Below are positions 44,946 to 54,271 of a stretch of DNA of 64,000 nucleotides, piece after piece; the stretch's first letter is position 1; the number at the start of each line of letters is the position of its first letter. Source of the DNA: an uncultured Bacteroidales bacterium (GTDB taxonomy: Bacteria; Bacteroidota; Bacteroidia; Bacteroidales; UBA932). A program made the translations under genes and the position numbers. Below the pieces are notes generated by a model, which saw nothing but the letters and a program-made list of their open reading frames with translations, was not told the DNA's origin and did no database searches. The stretch covers positions 1 through 64,000 of the forward strand of contig CASFPH010000002.1 in assembly GCA_949296645.1 (NCBI GenBank), read 5' to 3'.

Positions 44946-46181
44946 TTATTTCTTATATGTAACATATATTCGTGCATATCCGCCTGCGCTATAATGGTCG
45001 AACGAGAATTGGAATGTCATCTCGCCTTTCTCGAAATCTATGGACGAAAGCGGTTCCACAAAGTCAGACGGATCATTTTCCCATGAATCATAACCTATGT
45101 CCGAATAACGCAGATAATAGACAGGATCCAGTGTATTTCCTTCTTCAATCATCTGTGATGCAGGAATATCCTGAGGTTTTCCACCCTCTCCTGATTCAAT
45201 CCTTATGGATTCTCCGTCTTCAGCCATCTTCTTCAAGCGGTCCCATGCAGTATAGCTGTATCTGAAATCCACGCCTTTGATAAGGTAGCCGTAAGAATCG
45301 GCAACATCCCTGACAAATTCCACAGTCTTTTCGGAAGGATCTATGACAAGACTGTCGAGCATTACGCTGAATGTCTCTTCCGAATCCTTGTTTACACCTA
45401 CGGCATCCATCATACATTCGAAATTGGATTTCGGGCTTTGTCCGACCTTATATTCAGTATCCTCAATGGTTTCGTCACGGAAAATTTCGTACAGATACTC
45501 GGTAAGACCCATAGGGTTGTCCACCATCTTCAGCACAGGAAGATCGGCAGTAGCCTTCTCGCTCAATGTTATGATTGTAGTACCTTCAAATTCCCTGGTA
45601 TAATCTCCGATAAAAGGCGACAATGAACCGTTTCCAGGATACATAATCATCAAGGTGTACTTCACAGCCCCCATGAAATCATAAATGTCTATGCCGAATT
45701 TTTCCTTGTAACCTTCAATCATGTTTTTTTGATCCTCGGTAAGTTCAGGCACTTTCGGATCGGGTTTGAACCTTATCTTGAGTGTTTCCTTCAGCTGGAT
45801 GTTCTCATCCGGGAACTGAGAAATACTTACCTCAACATATTTTTCCGTAACAAGTACGCCTTTATTGAGAGAAACCACCTTTATGGAGGCTGTCTTCTCT
45901 CCTGCCTTTATGGTAACCGGATTGCCCTGTATCTCCAGGGCGCCTTCCTCGTCATTCAGAATCTCAAAATTCAGCTGGATGTCCTTATCCAGGCTCGTAG
46001 TCAGCATTATGTCTACAGCCACTCCTCTATCTGCTTCGGATTCCACAATCACAGGGTCGTTTTCAGTTGAAAGATATATGTAATTTATCCCGCTGTAACC
46101 CTTGTCTTTCCCTTTCTCACAGGATGAAATCGAAACCAGCACCAAAAATGCCGTAAGAATAAAAATTGCAGTTCTTTTCAT
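44946..46181 (-). CDS. uncharacterised lipoprotein of SusCD locus (DUF4929-like)
   Basis: A 411-residue lipoprotein (lipobox SISSC). The N-terminal 130 residues resemble a Calx-beta or immunoglobulin-like fold (VAVDIMLTTSLDKDIQLNFE, KYVEVSISQFPDENIQLKET). The rest is rich in acidic and aromatic residues and ends GGYARIYVTYKK. I associate it tentatively with DUF4929, which is often found with SusC/SusD. It follows susD by 18 bases, so it may be a surface ligand-capturing subunit. Confidence 0.6.
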   Translation of the reverse strand: MKRTAIFILTAFLVLVSISSCEKGKDKGYSGINYIYLSTENDPVIVESEADRGVAVDIMLTTSLDKDIQLNFEILNDEEGALEIQGNPVTIKAGEKTASIKVVSLNKGVLVTEKYVEVSISQFPDENIQLKETLKIRFKPDPKVPELTEDQKNMIEGYKEKFGIDIYDFMGAVKYTLMIMYPGNGSLSPFIGDYTREFEGTTIITLSEKATADLPVLKMVDNPMGLTEYLYEIFRDETIEDTEYKVGQSPKSNFECMMDAVGVNKDSEETFSVMLDSLVIDPSEKTVEFVRDVADSYGYLIKGVDFRYSYTAWDRLKKMAEDGESIRIESGEGGKPQDIPASQMIEEGNTLDPVYYLRYSDIGYDSWENDPSDFVEPLSSIDFEKGEMTFQFSFDHYSAGGYARIYVTYKK

Positions 46182-46199
46182 GGTATCAGTGTTTAAATT

Positions 46200-47606
46200 T
46201 TAATTTTGGTTATCAACTTCCTTTGTCCAGCCGTCGTTCTGGCTTACATTGTCATTGTACTTGTATTCTGATTTTGGAATCGGGAAAGTCCATCTGTAGT
46301 CGTCCTTTTTTATGGACACCGACGAACCTGTCCCATATGCGCTGTATCTCTTCAGAGTCTCCGGCCTGTTTCTCTTCATTTCGAAATAGTTTGAACCTTC
46401 CCCGGCAAATTCCTTGCGCTTTTCTTCAAGAATCCTTTTCACAAGAGCATCCCCTGACAAGGATATTTTCTCCTGAATGCCTCTGGCTGAAAGATATTCT
46501 TCAAGTATCTGCACCGCAGCCTGTTCTCCGGATGATCTGGCGTACGCTTCCGCCAGTATCAGATATGCGCCTGAAGCCCTTATCTTGCCTATATATTTTA
46601 TCTGCAAGGATTCCTTGTTCATCTTGTTGTATTTGCCGAGCAACTTCCTTTCCGCCACATCACCCCTGTTGTCTGCCATTTCGAACGGAAAAACCGTCCA
46701 TTCAGACCTTATGTCCCCTTCCTCAAAAACAAGATCGTCATTAAGCATAAAGAAATCTCCTGCTGCGGCATCATACTGGATATATGTATAATAGGAGTCT
46801 CTGAGATATTTCCCGAAAATTCTTTCGGGACAAGTTTCCGAAGACCACAGTTTCTGATAGGACGCTTTTTCCATGGTCTCCTTGCCATAGGCATCGACTA
46901 CCCTTTTGGCAGCCTCTGCAGCTGCTGTCCAGTTGCCCGCATACAGCTCCAGCTCTGCGAGGAGATAATCAGCACTCAAAGAAGAATGCCATCCAGGAGC
47001 CGAGGGAGCTTTCTTGAAAGAAGAAGCTTCAGAAAGCAGAGTCCTTATTTCCGTAACACAGTCGGCAATTGATGATCTCGGAAGAAATTCCAGATCAAGT
47101 TTGTCCTTCAGAATGATTCCGTCCTTCTGATCTCCTTCAGAAAATGACGGGGCAAACAGGCGCAGCAGATCGAAATAACACGAAGCCTTTATGGTAAGAG
47201 CTTCAGCCCTTATTCTTTCGTATTCATCCTTCTCTTTGTCATCCGAAACAGTCATATCGTCCAGCCTCTCCAGAAGGACATTGGCGTTAGCTATAACATT
47301 GTAATATTCCTCCCAAAGGCTTGTCGAGAAATTGGTTATGGCATTGTCGGCCCACTGGTAAAGATTCTTCAGTTCCGCATCCCTGTCAATAAGGGATGTA
47401 GGCATAAAATCATCCGAAAGTACTGAAAGCTCGAAATCATAGTTGGGAACAAGATCATAAACCGATGCCAGAAGCTCCCTTGCAGTCTCTACATTGCTTA
47501 TCGCATAAGGATCTGAAAACTCGTTTTCAAGCGGTATGTTCAAAGTACATGATGAAACATAAACCGAAAAAAGCGATATTGTAATATATTTAAGCGACTT
47601 TTTCAT
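46200..47606 (-). CDS. SusD/RagB-like nutrient-binding lipoprotein
   Basis: The surface lid of a SusCD importer. The 468-residue product has a lipobox (VSSC), the SusD-type helical opening SDPYAISNVETARELLASVY and a TPR-like core with WEEYYNVIANANVLLERLDD. The conserved C-terminal FAGEGSNYFEMKR and PIPKSEYKYNDNVSQNDGW follow. It lies 13 bases downstream of susC. Lack of nearby glycoside hydrolases and the presence of an M16 protease favour peptides or a cofactor over glycans as cargo. Confidence 0.92.
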   Translation of the reverse strand: MKKSLKYITISLFSVYVSSCTLNIPLENEFSDPYAISNVETARELLASVYDLVPNYDFELSVLSDDFMPTSLIDRDAELKNLYQWADNAITNFSTSLWEEYYNVIANANVLLERLDDMTVSDDKEKDEYERIRAEALTIKASCYFDLLRLFAPSFSEGDQKDGIILKDKLDLEFLPRSSIADCVTEIRTLLSEASSFKKAPSAPGWHSSLSADYLLAELELYAGNWTAAAEAAKRVVDAYGKETMEKASYQKLWSSETCPERIFGKYLRDSYYTYIQYDAAAGDFFMLNDDLVFEEGDIRSEWTVFPFEMADNRGDVAERKLLGKYNKMNKESLQIKYIGKIRASGAYLILAEAYARSSGEQAAVQILEEYLSARGIQEKISLSGDALVKRILEEKRKEFAGEGSNYFEMKRNRPETLKRYSAYGTGSSVSIKKDDYRWTFPIPKSEYKYNDNVSQNDGWTKEVDNQN

Positions 47607-47619
47607 ACATCATTCTCCG

Positions 47620-50600
47620 TTAAAATGTTACACTGAGATTAATGGTAAGCACAGGCTGCTGTGAACCGGCAAGGGTACCGCCTTCAGGATTCGACTCCTT
47701 GTATCTGGACAGGGTAAACAGGTTCGAAGCCTGAAAAGCTACGTTGGCATATTTGATAAATCTCAGGTTCTTTTCGAGGAAAGCCGAAGACAGCCTGTAC
47801 CTGAGTGAAATCATTGAAAGCTTTATGTAATCGCTGCTTCCCACCGTAAGCGTATTCGGATACAGGGTAAGGTTGTCGATTGCCGCGGAAGAATAGAACG
47901 GCGTGTGGTATGTCTTGCCTTCATCGCCCTTCTTGAACCACATGTCGCTTATCTGATTCTTTATGGCATTCTTGTTCGCCGAATTCTGGTCCCTTACATA
48001 GGACTGGTCATATTGTTTCACACCTCCGAAAACATAATAGAAGTCTGCGTTGAAATCAAAGGACTTGTATGTAAAACTAAAATTGAGGGCACCGGAGAAC
48101 GGAGGAACCATGTAACCCAATGCAACCATATCTTCCCTCAGCAAAGTTTCCGTAGCCTGGATTTCGCGTCCGTCCGAACCGAGGAATACCGGCAATCCGG
48201 TAACCGGATTTATTCCAAGAGAATGAGGTCCGTAAAGCATATCCACTGATTTCCCGACCTCGTAATCCGGAATAACAGAATTCTCGCTGGCATAAATTCT
48301 GTCGGCATCATACAGATCAACCACCATATTGTTGTTGTAGGCTATGGACCCACCTATTATCATATACAGTTCATGTTTGTCTATCACCCTCACGGATGTG
48401 CTGAACTCTATACCGTTATTATCCAGTATACCTATGTTGCGTTTCAGATATCCGTAACCGTTCGAAGAAGGGATAGGCACATCCAGCAGGGCATCCGTAG
48501 TCCTTCTTTTGTAGAGATTCAGATTCAGGTCCCACCTTTTGAATAGACCTACTGAAAGACCGACGTCTATAGAAGTTGTCTTTTCCGGTTTAAGGTCGGA
48601 ATTATATATTCCGAGAAACTCCAGAAGTCTCTGGTCTTCGTAACTGTTCTGGGAATACATGAATGTTCCGATAGTAGAAGCGGCACTCACCCCGGCAAGA
48701 CTTGCCGTAACCCCGTAGGAAGCCTTGAGGTTGAGATTGGTAAGAACTCTGTTGTTCTTCAGGAAGGCATAGTTGCTGATAGTCCAGCCGGCTCCAGCCG
48801 CCCATGCACTGTTCCACCGCTTGTCCTGCGGAAGCAGAGACGAAGCATCAGCCTTGTAAGTCCCGAATATATCGTATATTTCATTATACGTATATCCGAA
48901 AAGAAGACCTATCCCCATCTGCGCGCTTTTTTCCCTGAAAGAACCCACTCTCGGCTTTCTGTTACCCTCTATGGACTGGTTTATCGCAGACGGATTCTTA
49001 AGCTTGCCTATTCCGTAGCCTGTTATGGAAACGTTGTCCATAAGCGACATATAATAGTCATAGTTTCCTCCGACGGTCAGATTATGCTTTTCGTTGAAAG
49101 TATTGGAATATGTTATTCGGATGTTCGATGTAATGTTCGTCGAAGTGTTCTTGCTCTTTGTCAGATATCCGCGCTGGTTTTCAGGGACACCGCTGTTCTG
49201 TTCGGAATATGCGGTGGACGGAACTACATTCAGTGATTCGGAAAGGCTGAAGTCCAGTCCGGCGACAGCCGATATGTCAAGCCCTGGCACAAAGTTGAGA
49301 TTTATACTTGCGCTGGCTCCGGCAGTCTTGTCCTCACTCTCGCTGCTGTACTGGTTTAGAAGATCCTGGTATGTTCTGTTAGGATAAGACCACAATTCTC
49401 CGACATCTGGCCGCTCGTAAGGATTAAGTTCATATACAAGCATTGTCGGGTCATATTCCGTACCAATCGGGCTGTTTGTCTTGGAATAGCCTCCGCTGAC
49501 ACTGAACATTGCATATCCCCAGTCTGAAATCTTCTGGTCAAGATTAAGACGCATGGATGTCCTGTACTTGTCATTTCCGGGTATCCTTCCTCCCTGCTGC
49601 GTGAAATTGGCTGAAAGATAGTAGACGGTCTTGTCATTTCCTCCCTTCAGACTGAGATTGTGTTTCTGATACATACTCATCCTTATCAATTCCTTGAACC
49701 AGTCCGTATTTATGGCCCTCAGCGAATCCAGCACCTCGCGCCCCTCCGCAATCATGTTTTCAAGATCAGGATCAGTAGGATAATATTTGCGGAAAAAATC
49801 CTCGCTGTAACGGTAACCCGGCGTAGCTGTATTCTGAAGAAGCCTCTCAAGTTCCAGTTTTTCTGTACTGTTCATCATGGCTATACCGCGTCGTCCCCTT
49901 GTCGTTACACCCATATCCATATTGTATGTCACAGACATGGGACCAGCATTACCTCGTTGCGAAGTTATCTCTATAACACCGTTTGCCGCCTTTACTCCAT
50001 ATAATGCACAGGCCGCAGCATCCTTGAGAACCTTTATATCGGCTATATCATTTGGATTGAGTTCAAAAAACACATCAGAACTAATTACCTGTCCGTCCAT
50101 CACATACAAAGGCTCGTTTGCCGAACTTCCCTTACGTAACGATGAGTTCCCTCGTATTCTTATTTCAGGCTTGGAACCTAAGGCTCCGGTATTCGTAACT
50201 ATCAGACCCGGGACCGATCCCTGAAGAGCGCTGGATATGTCTATGGTAGGTTTGGTCACTATCCTTGACATGTTCACCTGCTGAACCACTCCTGACTTGG
50301 CCCTTATATCAAGTTCATTGATGTTCTGCCTTGCTGAAACGACAACTGCATCCAATACAGTATTATCGTATTCCATGACTACGTCAATTACGTTATTCCC
50401 GTCATACTTTACAAGAACGGTCTTTAAGCCTATGCATGTATATTCTATTGAAAAACGGCCTTCGACTTTGGCCTTAAGGACATATTTGCCGTCACCGTCG
50501 GTAATTGTCGCATACTGCATCCCTTTTACGGAAACAGTCACTCCAGGGACCGGATCTCCGTCCGAATCCATGACGATCCCGCTTATCTCGTATTCCTTCA

Positions 50601-50670
50601 ATGACTGGGCGTACGAAACCCCATTCACAAGCACAGTGAGCAAAGCTACTATCAAAAACAGTTTCTTCAT
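47620..50670 (-). CDS. SusC/RagA-type TonB-linked outer-membrane transporter
   Basis: The barrel of the SusCD importer. The 1016-residue product has a signal peptide (to YAQ), a CarboxypepD_reg-like domain (EISGIVMDSDGDPVPGVTVS, residues 28-47), a TonB-box-like DAVVVSA segment, and a plug with SALQGSVPGLIVTNTGALGS and YGVKAANGVIEITSQRG. A barrel ending TINLSVTF follows. No N-terminal STN signalling domain is present, so it cannot use the FecR-type route to its ECF sigma factor. Cargo unknown. Confidence 0.94.
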   Translation of the reverse strand: MKKLFLIVALLTVLVNGVSYAQSLKEYEISGIVMDSDGDPVPGVTVSVKGMQYATITDGDGKYVLKAKVEGRFSIEYTCIGLKTVLVKYDGNNVIDVVMEYDNTVLDAVVVSARQNINELDIRAKSGVVQQVNMSRIVTKPTIDISSALQGSVPGLIVTNTGALGSKPEIRIRGNSSLRKGSSANEPLYVMDGQVISSDVFFELNPNDIADIKVLKDAAACALYGVKAANGVIEITSQRGNAGPMSVTYNMDMGVTTRGRRGIAMMNSTEKLELERLLQNTATPGYRYSEDFFRKYYPTDPDLENMIAEGREVLDSLRAINTDWFKELIRMSMYQKHNLSLKGGNDKTVYYLSANFTQQGGRIPGNDKYRTSMRLNLDQKISDWGYAMFSVSGGYSKTNSPIGTEYDPTMLVYELNPYERPDVGELWSYPNRTYQDLLNQYSSESEDKTAGASASINLNFVPGLDISAVAGLDFSLSESLNVVPSTAYSEQNSGVPENQRGYLTKSKNTSTNITSNIRITYSNTFNEKHNLTVGGNYDYYMSLMDNVSITGYGIGKLKNPSAINQSIEGNRKPRVGSFREKSAQMGIGLLFGYTYNEIYDIFGTYKADASSLLPQDKRWNSAWAAGAGWTISNYAFLKNNRVLTNLNLKASYGVTASLAGVSAASTIGTFMYSQNSYEDQRLLEFLGIYNSDLKPEKTTSIDVGLSVGLFKRWDLNLNLYKRRTTDALLDVPIPSSNGYGYLKRNIGILDNNGIEFSTSVRVIDKHELYMIIGGSIAYNNNMVVDLYDADRIYASENSVIPDYEVGKSVDMLYGPHSLGINPVTGLPVFLGSDGREIQATETLLREDMVALGYMVPPFSGALNFSFTYKSFDFNADFYYVFGGVKQYDQSYVRDQNSANKNAIKNQISDMWFKKGDEGKTYHTPFYSSAAIDNLTLYPNTLTVGSSDYIKLSMISLRYRLSSAFLEKNLRFIKYANVAFQASNLFTLSRYKESNPEGGTLAGSQQPVLTINLSVTF

Positions 50671-50681
50671 AGGTAAAAGAT

Positions 50682-51167
50682 TTAAAGATCCGTAAGCTTC
50701 TTGCCGAATGTTTCACAACATGAACCGTCCAGACATATTATGGTACGGAAAAATTTATCACATCTCGATTTCTGTTCTTCATTGCATATGGACCTGACCT
50801 TACCGTAGTAATTATAGACCTGCTGCTGTATATCCATATGCAGTTTTATCAGCATATTGTAATAACGTTCCTCCTCCTCTTTCCTGTCCCTGTTGGGATT
50901 TCTGGCAAAAGCATCATTGAGTTCCACCATCTGAATCCCGATATTCATCTTATTCCTTATATGGCTCTCGTTTATAACTTCAAAGAGATCCGTCTGCTCA
51001 GGTGTAAAATTCAGATAATTCACCAGAAAATGACTTCTGTAATCCGTTTTACCCTCATCCCCGGAATTGCCATTCCTGTTGATGTAAGTTATCAGCATCG
51101 TTACGGTAATGACAACGGATACTATTGAAACTATCGACAAAATTGCTATAAGCGTATCCTTTTTCAT
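50682..51167 (-). CDS. membrane-anchored CnrX/Spy-like periplasmic sensor
   Basis: A 161-residue protein with one N-terminal helix (residues 7-28) and a helical periplasmic domain of the Spy/CpxP/CnrX type (HFLVNYLNFTPEQTDLFEVI, KLHMDIQQQVYNYYGKVRSI). Histidines 46, 69 and 110 and Met111 could bind metal. The C-terminal part holds five cysteines (128, 136, 145, 150, 151), unusual for the family. It lies between the small membrane protein and susC, eleven bases before susC, and is likely a signal sensor for the ECF factor. Ligand unknown. Confidence 0.65.
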   Translation of the reverse strand: MKKDTLIAILSIVSIVSVVITVTMLITYINRNGNSGDEGKTDYRSHFLVNYLNFTPEQTDLFEVINESHIRNKMNIGIQMVELNDAFARNPNRDRKEEEERYYNMLIKLHMDIQQQVYNYYGKVRSICNEEQKSRCDKFFRTIICLDGSCCETFGKKLTDL

Positions 51168-51197
51168 AATAAATGATTATTACAACCTGATATCAGG

Positions 51198-51491
51198 TCA
51201 ACCGTTAAAAAAATAATTCTCGATCTGCATGTTTTCATAACAGAAAACGGCTTCCGCAGGACTGCCAGGTACAGGAAGGTTTTCACCAAGCAGTATTCCC
51301 AATATCACTCCAAGTACAACACATGCCGCTAGCGCCAGCATGTAATTTCTACCGAAACGGAAATCTGTCCGGACAATCCTTCCGGAAGCAACCGCAGCAA
51401 CCATTCCCATAACGGATGGAGTAAATCCGCTGCTGCACACGGATTTTTTCTTTCTCAAGACAAATTCTTCAATAATACGATCCTTATCCAT
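51198..51491 (-). CDS. small single-helix membrane protein, candidate anti-sigma factor
   Basis: A 97-residue protein with a basic cytoplasmic N terminus (MDKDRIIEEFVLRKKKS), one membrane helix (about residues 50-69, YMLALAACVVLGVILGILLG) and a short periplasmic tail. It is placed directly after the ECF sigma gene and before the CnrX-like gene. Size, topology and position match CnrY-type anti-sigma factors; there is no FecR or RskA-like domain. Sequence identity to a known family is not visible to me. Confidence 0.55.
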   Translation of the reverse strand: MDKDRIIEEFVLRKKKSVCSSGFTPSVMGMVAAVASGRIVRTDFRFGRNYMLALAACVVLGVILGILLGENLPVPGSPAEAVFCYENMQIENYFFNG

Positions 51492-51514
51492 AATTACAAC
51501 TTATTTTATCTCAA

Positions 51515-52084
51515 CTATTCAAGCACATCTCCAAGCATTGAATTGATATTCCTTCTTGCTCTCTGCAGCAGGGAATCCACCGCTGTCTTTCCCAGCTCCA
51601 TTATATCCGCAATCTCGTCAAGTGACAGATCATCGAACTTTGAAAGCACATATGCCGTTTTCTGTCTGTCTGGAAGCCTGGCCACGCTGTTGTTTATATG
51701 TACGAAAGTATCTTTTGTTATCATTGCAGACTCTGGAGTATACTCCTCCGTTCCTTTCAGCCAGGACGGTTCCACATCGTATTCCCGGTTCAAAAACATA
51801 CGTCTGTGTCCCTTGCGCTTCTCATTAAGACATGTATTTATGGCTATCCTGTAAAGCCATGTAGAAAAATCTGCAGTTCCCTTGAACCTTTCCAGTTTTT
51901 CAAAAGCCTTCACAAATATGTCCTGCAACACATCCTCAGCATCCTCTTCATATGCAAAGAAGCCCAGACAAAGTCTGAAAAGTCTGTTCTTGTTCCTTTC
52001 GACTATTACCGAATACAATGTATAATCCCCGGTATCCTTGATTCTGGAAACTATTTCATTGTCCGACAATCCCGGCATTTCCAT
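51515..52084 (-). CDS. ECF-type RNA polymerase sigma factor
   Basis: A region 2/region 4 sigma factor. The product has LFRLCLGFFAYEEDAEDVLQ (region 2, core binding), FKGTADFSTWLYRIAINTCL (region 2.4) and the region 4 helix-turn-helix KFDDLSLDEIADIMELGKTA. The start is uncertain: ATG at 52084 gives a typical MEMPGLSDNEIV N terminus; in-frame ATGs at 52117 and 52132 and a TTG at 52141 would add up to 19 residues. No housekeeping -7 box is obvious upstream, so autoregulation is possible. It heads the SusCD operon. Confidence 0.9.
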   Translation of the reverse strand: MEMPGLSDNEIVSRIKDTGDYTLYSVIVERNKNRLFRLCLGFFAYEEDAEDVLQDIFVKAFEKLERFKGTADFSTWLYRIAINTCLNEKRKGHRRMFLNREYDVEPSWLKGTEEYTPESAMITKDTFVHINNSVARLPDRQKTAYVLSKFDDLSLDEIADIMELGKTAVDSLLQRARRNINSMLGDVLE

Positions 52085-52181
52085 TCCGCCCGCATATGTC
52101 CCAAACATTTCATTCATACATATTAGACACATGAAATTCAAAAAAACATCGCATACTTTGCAAATTTTCCCGAATAAAATT

Positions 52182-52225
52182 AAAAAGGGACTGCATCAAA
52201 ACCTTTAATTCTGATGCAATCCCCT
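52182..52225 (-). terminator. intrinsic terminator of pepP
   Basis: On the minus strand GGGATTGCATCA pairs with TGATGCAGTCCC (one G-U pair), followed by TTTTTAATTTT. Very similar to the rplI terminator. Confidence 0.85.
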
Positions 52226-52252
52226 TATATACATCGCTTTGCGCGAAAGACA

Positions 52253-53647
52253 CTATCTATTCATTGCCTCTTTAACCGAATCAGGAGTATTAGGCAGGCG
52301 ACGATTGCCGAGCAGTCTTGCTCCCGACTGGGTTATCAGGATATCATCCTCGATCCTTATACCTCCGAAATCATAGAAATCCTTCAGCCTGTCGAAATTG
52401 ATGAAATCCCTGCAGGTGCCTTCGGATTTCCATTTTTCTATAAGGGCAGGTATGAAATAACAGCCTGGCTCTACAGTAACGACATGCCCGGGTCTGAGTT
52501 CCTTGCCCATTCTGAGAGAAGCCAGACCAAACTGTGAAGATCTTGAGATCTTGTCGTCATAACCTACGAAATTTTCGCCGTAATCTTCCATATCGTGTAC
52601 ATCCAGCCCCATCTGATGTCCTAATCCGTGAGGCATGAACAAGGCATGGGCACCTGCTGCCACAGCATCATCAGCATTGCCCTTCATAAGTCCAAGATTG
52701 ATGAGTCCCTGCGCCAGAACTTTCGAACATGCCAAATGCACTTCCCTGTATGTAAGGCCCGGAGCCGACATGTCTACACCAAGCTGATTGGCAGTAGCCA
52801 CAATCGTATAAATATCCTTCTGCCTCTGCGTGAACTTTCCAGATGAAGGGAATGTTCTGGTAAAATCCGAAGCATAACCGCTGTTAGCCTCGGCACCGGC
52901 ATCAATAAGGAGCATTCTGCCATCCTCAAGATCAAGATTGTGATTATGATTGTGAAGAGTTTCCCCTCTTTGAGAAAGGATTATAGGGAAAGAAGGCATC
53001 AGACCTTCTGATATCGATATACCTTCCATGACACCGACGAGCTCCTGTTCTCTCATCCCGAGTTTTGCCATTCGCATGACTGTCATATGCATTGCATAAC
53101 CTATATTGCATGCATGGTCTATTTCGGCAATCTCGCACTCTTCCTTTATTTCCCTGAGTGAAACACAGGCCTTGATAAGTTTTTCTGAAGCCCCGGCTTT
53201 CATTTCGGCAAAAGGAATACCGAGAAGTTCATTAAGTAAAATCTTGTTCACTGAACGATACGGGGGCAGGAAATGTATCCGGCGTCCGGATTTGAGAGCA
53301 TCCGAGAGCACTTTGCCCAAGTCGGAAAAAGGCTTCGAACATGATACTCCCACCGAAGATGCTTTTTCCGCAACCGTAGGCTGAGGCCCCATCCATATGA
53401 TGTCGTCCATAGTCACATCATTTCCGAAAACGGTTTCGTTTCCGGACTCCAGATCTATCACCGCCGCGAAATCAGGATCTTCAAGCCCGAAGAAATAACG
53501 GAAAGTACTGTCCTGACGGAATCTGTATGTATTTGAAGGATAATTGCATGATGCCTCGGAGTTGCCGAGGAACAATACCACACCGTCATTGCCCATAAGC
53601 TGCAAGAGACGGGCTCTTCTGTTTACATAAACTTCTTTTGAAAACAT
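52253..53647 (-). CDS. pepP: Xaa-Pro aminopeptidase, M24B family
   Basis: Removes N-terminal residues preceding proline. The 464-residue product has an N-terminal creatinase-like domain and a pita-bread catalytic domain with metal ligands in LLIDAGAEANSGYASDFTRT (two Asp), MPHGLGHQMGLDVHD (His), VTVEPGCYF (Glu) and GGIRIEDDILIT (Glu). Length is standard for the AMP_N class. It is 14 bases downstream of the FKBP gene and ends in a terminator. Confidence 0.95.
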   Translation of the reverse strand: MFSKEVYVNRRARLLQLMGNDGVVLFLGNSEASCNYPSNTYRFRQDSTFRYFFGLEDPDFAAVIDLESGNETVFGNDVTMDDIIWMGPQPTVAEKASSVGVSCSKPFSDLGKVLSDALKSGRRIHFLPPYRSVNKILLNELLGIPFAEMKAGASEKLIKACVSLREIKEECEIAEIDHACNIGYAMHMTVMRMAKLGMREQELVGVMEGISISEGLMPSFPIILSQRGETLHNHNHNLDLEDGRMLLIDAGAEANSGYASDFTRTFPSSGKFTQRQKDIYTIVATANQLGVDMSAPGLTYREVHLACSKVLAQGLINLGLMKGNADDAVAAGAHALFMPHGLGHQMGLDVHDMEDYGENFVGYDDKISRSSQFGLASLRMGKELRPGHVVTVEPGCYFIPALIEKWKSEGTCRDFINFDRLKDFYDFGGIRIEDDILITQSGARLLGNRRLPNTPDSVKEAMNR

Positions 53648-53661
53648 AGCCGTAAATTTTA

Positions 53662-54249
53662 CTATTTGACAATTTCTATAAGTTCCACGTCGAATATCAG
53701 CGCACTGTAAGGCGGGATTGCTCCTCCGGCGCCATGTTCACCGTATGCAAGATCATACGGTATGTACAATCTCCATTTGGAACCTTCCGCCATCAACTGA
53801 AGGGCTTCTACCCAGCCCTGAATCACCTGATTCACTCCGAATACCGCAGGCTCACCCCTTCTGTATGAAGAATCAAAAACAGTGCCGTTTACAAGAGAAC
53901 CTTCATAATGGCATCTTACCTTGTCTGTCGCAGAAGGTTTACGGCCTGCGCCTTCAACCATCACTTCATACTGAAGTCCGCTCGGCAATACCGTTACGGC
54001 AGCCCTCTCGGCATTTTTTCTGAGAAACTCCGTACCTTCCTTTGCAAGTTCGGCAGCCTGATCTTCCTTCAGCTTCCTGAAAAACGAATCGAGTATATTC
54101 CCCGCTTCCTCTTCCGAAATTTCAGGTTTTCCACCCGAAGTGACCGTTCTCACTGCTTCCGCAAACGAGTCCACATCAAGATTAGACACTCCGTTCCCTT
54201 TAAGATTCCTTGCTATGGTCATTCCAAGTGCATAACTTACCTTATCCAT
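53662..54249 (-). CDS. FKBP-type peptidyl-prolyl cis-trans isomerase
   Basis: A 195-residue FKBP with an N-terminal dimerisation segment (SYALGMTIARNLKGNGVSNL), a helix, and a C-terminal FKBP domain (DKVRCHYEGSLVNGTVFDSS, VIQGWVEALQLMAEGSKWRL, YIPYDLAYGEHGAGGAIPPY). There is no signal peptide at this start, so it is probably cytosolic, unlike most FkpA relatives. A -7 box TATCTTTG (54298-54291) lies inside the loop of the upstream dsbD terminator. Confidence 0.92.
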   Translation of the reverse strand: MDKVSYALGMTIARNLKGNGVSNLDVDSFAEAVRTVTSGGKPEISEEEAGNILDSFFRKLKEDQAAELAKEGTEFLRKNAERAAVTVLPSGLQYEVMVEGAGRKPSATDKVRCHYEGSLVNGTVFDSSYRRGEPAVFGVNQVIQGWVEALQLMAEGSKWRLYIPYDLAYGEHGAGGAIPPYSALIFDVELIEIVK

Positions 54250-54271
54250 AAATATATATCCGTTTTATTAA

